Shown piece after piece: positions 37,401 through 44,599 of a stretch of DNA of 64,000 nt; position 1 is the first letter of the stretch; each line of letters opens with the position of its first letter. The DNA comes from Acidobacteriota bacterium (GTDB taxonomy: Bacteria; Pseudomonadota; Alphaproteobacteria; Caulobacterales; Hyphomonadaceae): the NCBI GenBank assembly GCA_016712445.1, contig JADJRB010000001.1:1798001-1862000 (forward strand), read 5' to 3'. A program made the position numbers and the translations under genes. The notes beneath the pieces are model-generated. The model was not told where the DNA came from. It saw only the letters and a program-made list of their open reading frames with translations, and did no database searches.

Positions 37401-37766
37401 ACCGGCGGCGCCGTGGACGCCGCAGCCGGGCAGGACGCGAATGCCAGCCTCGCTTTCGACGCGCTGCGCGACCTGAAATTCAACGTGCTCGAGATCGGCA
37501 TCAGCGGCGACCTCGCCGGCGACATGCGCGCCGACCTGCTGCTGGCCGGCGAGAACATCAAGCCGCTGCCGCTCGGCAACAAGATGACGTTGCCCGCCGG
37601 GCAGGCGTTCGAGTTCGCGATGGGCTTCGACCTTCCGATCGGAAAGTTGATCGAGAACAATCTCGGCCTCGTCAGCCAGCAGGATGTCATCGATGCCACG
37701 ATCGAACTGCTGAATACCCAGCGCGCCGAGGAGGCGAAAACCGCTCAGGACCCGCCAGCTGAATGA
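34407..37766 (+). CDS. YdbH-like AsmA-family intermembrane lipid transport protein
   Basis: The 1119-residue protein has one N-terminal membrane segment (about 24-45). A very long periplasmic part of repeated beta-strands follows, with many short hydrophobic strands and Gly turns, as in AsmA/TamB bridge proteins. The C-terminal part (LREGETLHLDTVTFPFGGGKLAI in outline) matches the YdbH region of the family. In E. coli, YdbH with TamB and YhdP moves phospholipids to the outer membrane. The following ynbE and ydbL genes confirm the assignment. The start is GTG at 34407; no strong Shine-Dalgarno is visible, so a start a few codons away is possible. Confidence 0.88.
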   Translation: MTHEDTPEQATPAEPATRRRAGRGWYVFGGFLFVFLGGSALLWFLRKPVAEQALAAWCAERDLQCDAKFTELDASGISVTALKVSAGSAVPAEASDVHATLRWTGLFTPEVTGITVNGLALRGTLDARGLKFGGLESLAQSGGGGGPAPPVDIRGARIELDTPAGRTGATLDFTGTLPRDGSLSVKLDAGELSNPFARADIAGGRLDVRAVNGVVQAELGLTVNQASVSDYSLDGFDLIARGDLNEDASQPAAFEWSVRAARIASPDLRATDIRTNGSVDFTSLPGSEPASLLTELAGALFEGDAASLTVGGYTFDQARFNGQLSGREGVVSGPLIAETGIATGPAGSATSIALAGEMSRQASGAAAFDGQLSVTGAALDADLRARAGEAFSLPGVLSAHVGSLRAALDRALSKFDAEVAILAETDGKFVSVSAKDAATLQAASGLRLTVTPDTGTPWVRVTPKQLLAQGEIALSGGGAPSVALDVAAFRAAPGSVTLQADAFDLDSWSVGGRTLAARLRGIRLENVPAELVLTGEGQLSFAGEVGGVNLARTTLKGGLDAARDDTGWRVQSAGAPCLAINTQGLTLGAIALAPADFSVCPVNGRFMRQGPVPGGSAVLGAVSLPFTMESGAGTLNLAGAAIDWSAAKGFDLTVRAEGLDLPLTLGERTLTIAGGSPRIDIRTGSGPAAIAARLGKTQFGGTLIPANVSASAFSFDGVSAASGVEGKVSGTGVLITDLNEDPIYAPITSEFAGTIGDNRLRMTGPLVLKAQSVPLADAAVDLDIIKLDGTASVISRAINFRPGALQPDMISGRLTGLFTEASGSLATDARFVIEGGDIAGTAVVQVRDFGFQTTRLGRVTGVNGRVYFEDLMGLSTSPAQEFRLASVNPGIPLTNGRIVFDLREGETLHLDTVTFPFGGGKLAIAPFDWALAGGLNEQTVSVTADKIDLSQLVEVLKVPDTTATGTVSGSFPIEFKANRVLIKDARLKADDPGGRLSYTGGAVDAAAGQDANASLAFDALRDLKFNVLEIGISGDLAGDMRADLLLAGENIKPLPLGNKMTLPAGQAFEFAMGFDLPIGKLIENNLGLVSQQDVIDATIELLNTQRAEEAKTAQDPPAE

Positions 37767-37841
37767 CGGGCAACAGGCCGGTCGATTGACGTTAAGCCGG
37801 GCCGTGTCATTGTCTCGTCTGGAAAACAGGAGTCTGCCGTC

Positions 37842-38033
37842 ATGGCCTACCAACGCATCCTGCTTGTCGCGGCAAGCGCCGCCGCTCTGGCGGCCTGCAC
37901 GCCTACCGTGCGGATCGAGCCATCCGACAAGCCGATCAAGATCGATCTCAATGTGAAGATCGACCAGACCGTGCGAATTCAGCTCGACCGCGAGGTTGAA
38001 GACCTGATTTCGTCCAACCCAGACCTGTTCTGA
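37842..38033 (+). CDS. ynbE: YnbE-like outer-membrane lipoprotein
   Basis: The 63-residue lipoprotein has lipobox LAAC (Cys19), followed by IEPSDKPIKIDLNVKID and DQTVRIQL, the short beta-strand pair of the YnbE family. In E. coli YnbE stacks on the YdbH tip to complete the bridge to the outer membrane. AGGAG precedes the ATG. It is second in the ydbH-ynbE-ydbL operon. Confidence 0.92.
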   Translation: MAYQRILLVAASAAALAACTPTVRIEPSDKPIKIDLNVKIDQTVRIQLDREVEDLISSNPDLF

Positions 38034-38056
38034 CCGCGACGCCGGGGAGACATCCA

Positions 38057-38404
38057 ATGACCGCCATTCGCACCCTTCTCATCAGTATCAGCCTGGCCTT
38101 TGCGGCCTTTGCCTTCGCCCCGACCGCCTCGGCCGGCGATCCGCAGATCGACGCCGCCATCTCGGCCGGCCAGGTCGGCGAGCGCATCGACGGCTACCTC
38201 GGTGTGGTTAGCTCGGCCGACGCTGCTGTCACCCGCAAGGTGCAGGACATCAACAACCGCCGCCGCGCGGTCTATGAAAAGACCGCCAGCGAGAACAACA
38301 CGACCGTGCAGATCGTCGCCCAGCTGGCCGGCGAGAAGCAGATCGCGAAGCTGCAGCCCGGTGAGTACTTCATGGACGCTTCGGGCGTCTGGGCTCAGAA
38401 GTAA
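38057..38404 (+). CDS. ydbL: YdbL family (DUF1318) periplasmic protein
   Basis: The 115-residue protein has a cleavable signal peptide (about 1-26, ASA). The DUF1318 region follows: IDAAISAGQVGERIDGYLG, VQDINNRRRAVYEKTA and a C-terminal PGEYFMDASGVW. YdbL is reported to assist the YdbH-YnbE complex in the periplasm. Spacing of 23 bases after ynbE indicates one operon. Confidence 0.92.
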   Translation: MTAIRTLLISISLAFAAFAFAPTASAGDPQIDAAISAGQVGERIDGYLGVVSSADAAVTRKVQDINNRRRAVYEKTASENNTTVQIVAQLAGEKQIAKLQPGEYFMDASGVWAQK

Positions 38405-38448
38405 TTTTGGCTTGTGTCGCGCCCGCCGGGCCTTAGCTTGGCGGGCGC

Positions 38449-38682
38449 ATGACACGCACACACATCTTCTGGATATTCGCGGCCTTCGTGGCCCTCGGGG
38501 CGCTCCTTTGGGGCGCGACGCAGTTTTGGGGCGGCATCGGCTCCAGCCTGTCCGGCCATGGCTGGTTTGCCTACATCCTCGGCGGCGTCCTGACCCTCGG
38601 CCTCTCGGTCGGCCTGTTCGCCCTCAGCTTCTACAGCTCCCGCCACGGGCACGACGATATCGACCCGCCGCCGGGCAGCTGA
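38449..38682 (+). CDS. Hypothetical small membrane protein
   Basis: The 77-residue protein has two predicted membrane helices (about 5-24 and 39-62) and a short polar tail ending DDIDPPPGS. No family recognised. It lies 44 bases after ydbL and may be in the same operon or lead into chpT. Confidence 0.65.
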   Translation: MTRTHIFWIFAAFVALGALLWGATQFWGGIGSSLSGHGWFAYILGGVLTLGLSVGLFALSFYSSRHGHDDIDPPPGS

Positions 38683-38761
38683 CCAGCGTTTCGGCGGGTC
38701 TGTTAACATCCTGTCACTCAGGCTTGATTGACACGCCGGGCGGAGCACCCGATTCTGAGGC

Positions 38762-39439
38762 ATGGCTGGATCCAAAGACGGGCTGAAACCGATGAACCTC
38801 GATCACGCGCGCTTCGCGGCATACCTCGCCGCACGCCTATGTCATGACATCGTCTCGCCGGCGGCGACCATGTCGCTGTCGCTGGAGATGCTCGACAGCC
38901 CCGGCAGCCCGGAAGAAAAGGCGCACAGCGAGCGCACGCTGCGGGAAGGCGCCCAGAGCGTCGCGGCCACGCTGCAGTTCCTGCGCTATGCCTTCGGCTC
39001 GATGGGCCTGCAGCCCGGCACCGCCGATGCCCATCAGTTCAAGAAGCTCACCGACGACTATGTCCGCTTCCAGAAGCCGAGCCTCGAGTGGGACCTTGCC
39101 ACGACCGAGCTTGGCTATGGCCATGCCCGGCTGATCATGAACCTTGTCCTGGTTGGTCTGACCGCCACGGTGCGCGGCGGCGTCATCCATATCCGGGTGC
39201 GCGAGGAAGGCGGCGTGAAGAATGTCGTGGTCACCTGCAAGGGAGACCGGGTGGTTCTGAAGGAAGACGTGGCCAAGGGCCTCGCCGGCGAGGAGCCCGA
39301 AAACGGCTGGCGCCCGGAAAATATCCAGCCGCTGTTCACGAAACTGACCTGCGACGGGCTTGGCGGCACTCTGCATGCCAAAACCACGCCGGACGGCGTC
39401 GTTTTCATGGCTACGGGCCTGCGCCAGCAGTCTTCCTGA
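38762..39439 (+). CDS. chpT: ChpT-like histidine phosphotransferase
   Basis: The 225-residue protein has a DHp-like helical hairpin with the phospho-accepting H28 in ARLCHDIVSPAATMS, then a degenerate HATPase-like domain. In Caulobacter, ChpT carries phosphate from CckA to CtrA and CpdR to control the cell cycle. CckA and CtrA are not in this window. The neighbouring receiver protein and CheR repeat an order I recall from Caulobacter. MNLDHARF at residue 11 is a possible alternative start. Confidence 0.9.
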   Translation: MAGSKDGLKPMNLDHARFAAYLAARLCHDIVSPAATMSLSLEMLDSPGSPEEKAHSERTLREGAQSVAATLQFLRYAFGSMGLQPGTADAHQFKKLTDDYVRFQKPSLEWDLATTELGYGHARLIMNLVLVGLTATVRGGVIHIRVREEGGVKNVVVTCKGDRVVLKEDVAKGLAGEEPENGWRPENIQPLFTKLTCDGLGGTLHAKTTPDGVVFMATGLRQQSS

Positions 39440-39479
39440 GCCAAAACGTAAACATTCCGGTCAGGGTTTGTTAATATCT

Positions 39480-39495
39480 CTGAGGCACCCCTCAG
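39480..39495. repeat. Hairpin between chpT and the receiver gene
   Basis: CTGAGG-CACC-CCTCAG is a perfect 6-base stem with 4-base loop, 37 bases before the receiver start. No T-run follows. It may be a weak attenuating hairpin or a binding site. Confidence 0.4.
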
Positions 39496-39531
39496 GGTGT
39501 AGGAAACTCAGGTCCAGCGGATATTCGCCCC

Positions 39532-39897
39532 ATGAAGACGTGCCTCATCGTGGACGACTCGCGGGTTGTCAGGAAGGTTGCGTCGAGGATTGTCCGCGAC
39601 CTCGGCTTTGTAGTGACCGAAGCGGCCGAAGGCTCTGAGGCGCTGAAAATGTGCCGGGAATCCATGCCGGACGCCGTCATACTCGACTGGAACATGCCGG
39701 TGATGAACGGCATCGACTTCGTCAAGGCGCTGCGCCGGGAAGACGGCGGCAAGGCGCCGCGCGTTGTCTTCTGTTCGATAGAGAACGACGCCGGCCACAT
39801 CCAGGAAGCCCTGCGCTCGGGCGCTGACGAGTTCATCATGAAGCCGTTCGATGCCGATATCCTGGAAAGCAAATTTGCCGAAGTCGGCCTCATTTGA
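39532..39897 (+). CDS. CheY-like single-domain response regulator
   Basis: The 121-residue protein is a receiver domain alone. The acidic pocket is D8 and D9, the phosphorylation site is D52 in VILDWNMPVMNG, and the conserved lysine is K104 in FIMKPFD. It has no output domain, so it must act by protein contact. Position between chpT and cheR suggests a link to the ChpT relay or to chemotaxis/motility. It could receive phosphate from ChpT, which is inference. Confidence 0.93.
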   Translation: MKTCLIVDDSRVVRKVASRIVRDLGFVVTEAAEGSEALKMCRESMPDAVILDWNMPVMNGIDFVKALRREDGGKAPRVVFCSIENDAGHIQEALRSGADEFIMKPFDADILESKFAEVGLI

Positions 39898-39967
39898 AGC
39901 CTTTCTTAACATTGGGCGGCCTAACGGTAACTTTTGAGGCGCCCGCAGCCTCCCGCCGGAGCAGCGT

Positions 39968-40810
39968 ATGCAGGACACCGTATTCAACGCCCTCGCGGAC
40001 CTGGCCCTGAACGCCTCAGGCCAGGCGATTCCGGCGTCGAAAGCCTACCTCATGGAGGCCCGCCTCGCCGGCATTGCCCGCCGCGAAGGCTTCGGCAGCC
40101 TTGACGATCTCGTCCACTGCCTCGAGTCCCGGCAAAATCCTGTTTTCCGCGCCGAAGTGGCCTCTGCGCTGCTGTCGCGCGACACCTGGTTTTTCCGCGA
40201 GCAGGGGTCTCTGGAGTCCCTCGTGCGCAGCAAGTTGCCGGAGCGCGTGACCGCCTCGCCTACGGGCCGCATCCGGCTCTGGTGCGCCGGCGGCAGCACG
40301 GGGCAGGAAGCCTATTCGCTGGCGATGCTGCTGGAGGACGACCTTCCGGTCGGACTCACCGGTGCCAAGATCGAAATCCTGTCGACCGACCTGTGCAAGC
40401 AGGCGACCGAGAAGGCCCGTGTCGGCACCTTCAATCACTACGAAGTCCAGCGCGGCCTCTCGATCCAGCGGCTGCTGAAACACTTCACGCGCCTTGATTC
40501 CGGCGACTGGCAGGCGTCCGAAGCGCTGCGGACGCGTACCAGTTTCCGCCAGCACAACCTGCTTGAACCGGCCGGCGGTCTCGGCAAGTTCGATATCATT
40601 CTCTGCCGCAATGTCCTTTCCGGCATGGCGCGGTCAGCGCGCGCCCGGGTTGCCGAAAGCCTTGCCAACCAGCTCGCGCCCGGCGGTCTGATCGTGCTCG
40701 GCGACGGCGAGAGCCTGTTCAGCCTCACCGACCGTCTCGAGCCGGCGAGCGACGTGCGCCTCGGCTGGGTCGCTGCCGGCACTGCCAACGCCAAGGCCAG
40801 CGCCGCCTGA
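39968..40810 (+). CDS. cheR: CheR-type methyltransferase
   Basis: The 280-residue protein has the CheR N-terminal helical domain, with LLSRDTWFFREQGSLESL matching the family's T-x-FFR segment. The SAM-binding domain follows: IRLWCAGGSTGQEAYSLAMLL in outline, and FDIILCRNVL. Its usual role is glutamate methylation of chemoreceptors. No receptor, CheA or CheB is in this window. It closes the chpT-receiver-cheR cluster. Confidence 0.92.
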   Translation: MQDTVFNALADLALNASGQAIPASKAYLMEARLAGIARREGFGSLDDLVHCLESRQNPVFRAEVASALLSRDTWFFREQGSLESLVRSKLPERVTASPTGRIRLWCAGGSTGQEAYSLAMLLEDDLPVGLTGAKIEILSTDLCKQATEKARVGTFNHYEVQRGLSIQRLLKHFTRLDSGDWQASEALRTRTSFRQHNLLEPAGGLGKFDIILCRNVLSGMARSARARVAESLANQLAPGGLIVLGDGESLFSLTDRLEPASDVRLGWVAAGTANAKASAA

Positions 40811-40898
40811 GGCCTGCTCTCGCGTTCGCGCACAATATCCCCTATATGCGCCGCTTCCAGCCAGCTGCTCCGGGCCTTGAACCCGGTGGGAGTGAGAG

Positions 40899-42080
40899 AT
40901 GACGACCGATACGACGTGGCCTGAAGGCCGCCTGAACTCGCTTGGGTTTGCCAAGCCGCCCCACATGACCCGCGTGGTCGCTGCCATGTCCGGCGGCGTG
41001 GATTCGTCCGTGGTTGCCGCGATGCTCAAAGCGGAAGGCTATGACGTGATCGGCATCACGCTGCAGCTCTATGACCATGGCGCCGCGATCGAGAAGAAGG
41101 GCGCCTGCTGCGCCGGGCAGGACATCCACGACGCGCGCAACGTCGCCGACCAGATCGGCATCCCGCACTATGTGCTCGACTACGAGTCGCGCTTTCGCGA
41201 GCAGGTGATGGAAGACTTTGCCGACACCTACCTCGCAGGCTCAACGCCGATCCCGTGCATCCGATGCAACCAGACCGTCAAGTTCTCGGACCTCCTGCGC
41301 ACCGCGAAGGAGCTCGGCGCCGATTGCCTCGCCACGGGGCACTACATTCGCCGCGCAGAGGGGCCGCATGGCCCGGAACTTCACCGCGCCCGCGATGCGA
41401 GCCGCGACCAGTCCTATTTCCTGTTCGCGACGACGCGCGCGCAGCTGGACTATATCCGCTTTCCGCTCGGCGACCTTCCGAAGACGGAGGTTCGCGCGCT
41501 CGCCGAAAGGTTTGCGCTGCCGGTCGCTGCCAAGCCGGACAGCCAGGACATCTGCTTCGTGCCGGAAGGCTCCTACGCCAAGGTCGTCGAGAAACTGCGC
41601 CCCGGTTCAGGCCGCGCAGGCGAGATCGTGCATCTCGACGGGCGCGTTCTGGGCACCCATGAAGGCGTCATCAATTACACGATCGGCCAGCGACGCGGTC
41701 TCGGCGTCGCCGTGGGCGATCCGCTGTTCGTGGTGAAGATCGACGCGCCGAAGCGGCGTGTGCTTGTCGGCCCGCGCGAGGCGCTGATGACGCGCGGCCT
41801 GCTGCTCGAAGAACTCAACTGGCTGGGGAAGGGCGACCTGCTCGCCGCGGCCGGCGCCGGCGCGCGCGTGCTGGTGCGCGTTCGCTCGACCCGTCCGCCC
41901 GTGCCCGGCCATCTCGGCTATGAAAGCGGCCAGCCTGCGGTGTTTTTCGATGTGCCGGAAGAAGGTGTCGCGCGCGGCCAGGCGGCCGTGCTGTATGACC
42001 CGGACGGCGGCACACGCATCCTCGGCGGCGGTTTCATCGCGCAGGCGCTGCCGGCGGATGAGCGGGTGGCGGGAATTTAG
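40899..42080 (+). CDS. mnmA: tRNA-specific 2-thiouridylase
   Basis: The 393-residue enzyme adds sulfur to U34 of tRNA-Lys, Glu and Gln. The ATP-pyrophosphatase loop SGGVDSS is at residues 31-37. The two active-site cysteines lie in IPCIRCNQTVKF and DSQDICFVPEG. N-terminal residues before MTRVVAAMSGG are an extension, and a start at residue 23 (MTRVV) cannot be excluded. A single-gene unit. Confidence 0.96.
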   Translation: MTTDTTWPEGRLNSLGFAKPPHMTRVVAAMSGGVDSSVVAAMLKAEGYDVIGITLQLYDHGAAIEKKGACCAGQDIHDARNVADQIGIPHYVLDYESRFREQVMEDFADTYLAGSTPIPCIRCNQTVKFSDLLRTAKELGADCLATGHYIRRAEGPHGPELHRARDASRDQSYFLFATTRAQLDYIRFPLGDLPKTEVRALAERFALPVAAKPDSQDICFVPEGSYAKVVEKLRPGSGRAGEIVHLDGRVLGTHEGVINYTIGQRRGLGVAVGDPLFVVKIDAPKRRVLVGPREALMTRGLLLEELNWLGKGDLLAAAGAGARVLVRVRSTRPPVPGHLGYESGQPAVFFDVPEEGVARGQAAVLYDPDGGTRILGGGFIAQALPADERVAGI

Positions 42081-42133
42081 TTGACGCTGCAGCTTCGCTG
42101 GGTAGCGTCCGGCCGAGCAGTGCGGGGGTAACC

Positions 42134-42967
42134 ATGGGCCTGAGTTCGCAATTGTCGGAATTCCTGCTGCGCAAGGCAGAGGCGCAGGGCGCGCCCGTGC
42201 TGGACGTGCGGTTCGAGCCGGACCTTCCGACCCGCATCCTCGATGCGGACGAGCCGCATGACGCCGCCGATGCCCTGTCGGAAAGCGCCAATTCGGAAGG
42301 GCAGACCTTCGTGATCGGGTACACCAACTCGCAGGGCGTCCATAGTTCGCGGCGCATCGTCATGCGCGCGCTCAAGCGCACGTCCGACCTGCGCATCCTG
42401 CTGGTCGCGCGGTGCGCCGAAACGCGCAAGATGATGGGATTCCAGGCCGACCGGATCCGCTATTGTGTCGACATCAACGGCGACAGGCACGAGCCGCCGG
42501 CGACCTTCCTGGCGGAAATCTTCGGGCTGGACCCCGTCGATGCCCGGCTGCTCGCGTCGGAGGGAACAACCGTCATCGCCACCTGGCCGCCTGCCGACCA
42601 GACCTACAGCCTCCTCCGGGAACAGCTGCGGCATGAGCTGACCCTGCTGGTCGCGATGTCGGAGAGCGACGGGCAGGTCTCGCTCACCGAATCCGAAGCG
42701 ATCGTGGCCTATGCGCGCCAACGCGCGACGACCTACGGCATCGACATCGACGCGCACCGCCTGCACATGCTGCAGGGCTTCATCCGCCGCCTGCGGCCCA
42801 CGCCGGAGCAAATCAGGGCCTCGATCGACGACGTGAACGCTCGCCCGGCGCAGGCGCAGCTGGATGTGCTCGCGGCGTGCAATGAGGTGATGCTCGCCGA
42901 CGGCGACGTGCGCGCCGAGGAACTTGCCCTGCTTGAAGAGATCCGCAGCGAGCTGCTGAAAGGCTGA
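42134..42967 (+). CDS. WYL-like domain plus TerB-like domain protein
   Basis: The 277-residue protein appears to combine two modules. Residues about 55-115 (FVIGYTNSQGVHSSRRIVMR, then RILLVARCAETRKMMGFQADRI) follow the WYL-domain pattern, a ligand-sensing SH3-like barrel. Residues about 150-275 form a TerB-like helical domain with acidic positions (VAMSESDGQVSLTESEAI and MLADGDVRAEELALLEEI), typical of proteins linked with membrane stress or tellurite resistance. No DNA-binding domain is visible. Function unknown. The 3' end faces the ELM1-like gene, 2 bases away. Confidence 0.78.
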   Translation: MGLSSQLSEFLLRKAEAQGAPVLDVRFEPDLPTRILDADEPHDAADALSESANSEGQTFVIGYTNSQGVHSSRRIVMRALKRTSDLRILLVARCAETRKMMGFQADRIRYCVDINGDRHEPPATFLAEIFGLDPVDARLLASEGTTVIATWPPADQTYSLLREQLRHELTLLVAMSESDGQVSLTESEAIVAYARQRATTYGIDIDAHRLHMLQGFIRRLRPTPEQIRASIDDVNARPAQAQLDVLAACNEVMLADGDVRAEELALLEEIRSELLKG

Positions 42968-42969
42968 CC

Positions 42970-44043
42970 CTAATCCAGCCAGTCCGGCGCTACAGCGCCG
43001 CCGCTAAAGGCCGGGGCGGGAAAGCGCTCCAGCAGCTTCGCGACGATGAGGTCGGCCACCCTGTCGGCCTCGCGCAGCGGTTCGTACGTCCACTGATCGA
43101 GCGCGCCGGTGAAGTGGCGCGCGGCGCCGTGCTTGATGAGGCTGTCATGCAGCTGGGTGAACTTCGCGCCCTTGCCTTCGAGCGGTGCGATGTGGACGGG
43201 CAGGCCATGCCAGGCCGCTTCCGACAGCATGTTGGCGCTGTCTTCCGTGACGATGGCAGCCTTGGAGAACATCAGCCAGGCGAGATAGGGGTTCGGCCCA
43301 TCCTGGGGGCCGGACCAGAATTCGCTGCCTGTTTCATCCGCCATTTTCCGGAACTGTGCGACGATCTCGATCGGTGTACGGCGGGACGTTGTCAGCCGAA
43401 GGCGCCAGCCCTGCGCGGCGAGCGCACGCAACTGGGCGTCGAGACGGTCTGCGGCGGCGGGCGTGAAGGTGTGCACCTTGGAATTTCCGCCGAGTACCAC
43501 AATCGCGGTCGGGCGGGTTTCGTCTGCCAGCGGCGCGAAGGCCTGGCCGGCCGTCTCCAGCATGTCCTCGCCGAAATAGGCGGGCGAGCCGACGGTCGTC
43601 ACGACATTCGGGCCGCGCAGCCCGTCATGCTCGGGCACCACCAGCATGTCGAAGTTGGAGGCGTCGATATAGGGATCCAGGATCTGTACGGTGAAGGTCT
43701 GGCCACCCGACCGTTCACGGACGAGTTTGGTGAAGGCAGCCGAGCGCCGGCCCGCTGCGATCCAGACTGTCGGCCAGGGCGGCGAAAGAAGCCCGCGCTG
43801 CGGCGCGGGGAGAGACGCGAGCGGCGCGGGCCAGCGGTCCGCCGGCAGCCAGGTCCAAGGTGCGCGCGGGCTCAGCACGATCGGCTCGGCGCGGTGTGCG
43901 GCGCCGGTGATGTGCGCAATCCGCAGCCAGCGGCCGGGTTCGCCGAGCGCCTGGACCAGCGCGCGCACCTGCGACGCATTGCCGGCGCGGCCATCCGAGA
44001 CCGCCCAGATGGAAGGCCCGAGCGTCCTCGTGGGCAGCCCCAT
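42970..44043 (-). CDS. ELM1-like (mitochondrial fission protein ELM1 family) protein
   Basis: The 357-residue protein has the family features IWAVSDGRAGNASQVRAL at the N-terminus, FDMLVVPEHDGLRGPNV, and the C-terminal MFSKAAIVTEDSANMLSEA and PVHIAPLEGKG. The fold is probably GT-B-like. In plants ELM1 recruits a dynamin for mitochondrial division. The bacterial proteins are uncharacterised, possibly glycosyltransferase-like. It follows greA by 11 bases and is likely co-transcribed. Confidence 0.88.
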   Translation of the reverse strand: MGLPTRTLGPSIWAVSDGRAGNASQVRALVQALGEPGRWLRIAHITGAAHRAEPIVLSPRAPWTWLPADRWPAPLASLPAPQRGLLSPPWPTVWIAAGRRSAAFTKLVRERSGGQTFTVQILDPYIDASNFDMLVVPEHDGLRGPNVVTTVGSPAYFGEDMLETAGQAFAPLADETRPTAIVVLGGNSKVHTFTPAAADRLDAQLRALAAQGWRLRLTTSRRTPIEIVAQFRKMADETGSEFWSGPQDGPNPYLAWLMFSKAAIVTEDSANMLSEAAWHGLPVHIAPLEGKGAKFTQLHDSLIKHGAARHFTGALDQWTYEPLREADRVADLIVAKLLERFPAPAFSGGAVAPDWLD

Positions 44044-44054
44044 GGGCGTGCTCC

Positions 44055-44528
44055 TTACTTATAAACGACTTTCGCGATCTCGTAGGCCCGTGCGCCGGAC
44101 GGCGCCGAGACTTCGGCTTCATCGCCTTCTTCCTTGCCGATCATGGCGCGGGCCAGCGGCGAGGTCACCGAGATCTTGCCCTCTTTCACGTTCGCCTCGT
44201 CTTCGCCGACGATCTTGTACGTGGCTTTCTCTTCGGAATCGACGTCGATGATCGTGACGGTCGCGCCGAAACGGATCTTCTTGCCGCCGAGTTTGGTGAC
44301 ATCGATGATGTCAGCGCGCGCAAGCTTGTCGTCGAGCTCGCTGATGCGGCCCTCGATGAAGCTCTGCTTCTCTTTCGCGGCGTGGTACTCAGCGTTCTCT
44401 GACAGGTCGCCGTGCGAACGCGCTTCTGAAATGGCCGCAATGATGGTCGGACGCTCGACAGACTTGAGCACCTTCAGCTCAGCCTGAAGCGCGGCATGCC
44501 CCTCGGCAGTCATCGGTATGCGTTCCAT
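44055..44528 (-). CDS. greA: Transcription elongation factor GreA
   Basis: The 157-residue protein has an N-terminal coiled-coil (GHAALQAELKVLKSVERP, then ARSHGDLSENAEYHAAKE with the acidic tip Asp and Glu) and a C-terminal FKBP-like domain (SVTSPLARAMIGKEEGDEAEV). It rescues backtracked RNA polymerase. It follows carB by 71 bases, the usual arrangement in alphaproteobacteria. Confidence 0.97.
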   Translation of the reverse strand: MERIPMTAEGHAALQAELKVLKSVERPTIIAAISEARSHGDLSENAEYHAAKEKQSFIEGRISELDDKLARADIIDVTKLGGKKIRFGATVTIIDVDSEEKATYKIVGEDEANVKEGKISVTSPLARAMIGKEEGDEAEVSAPSGARAYEIAKVVYK

Positions 44529-44599
44529 CGTGAGTTTCCCTCATCTTGCGCGGCTAAAAAGCGTGGTTTCAAAAAACAATCGCGTCAAGTGGGGCTGTC

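Noticed and set aside
35481..38057. Long minus-strand frame opposite ydbH
   Set aside because: Low-complexity Arg/Gln/Asp translation with no motifs. The plus-strand ydbH-ynbE-ydbL operon explains the region.
39898..39967. TTAAC and CTAAC motifs in the chpT-cheR region as CtrA sites
   Set aside because: The spacing does not give TTAA-N7-TTAA. Only half-sites are present, too common to count.
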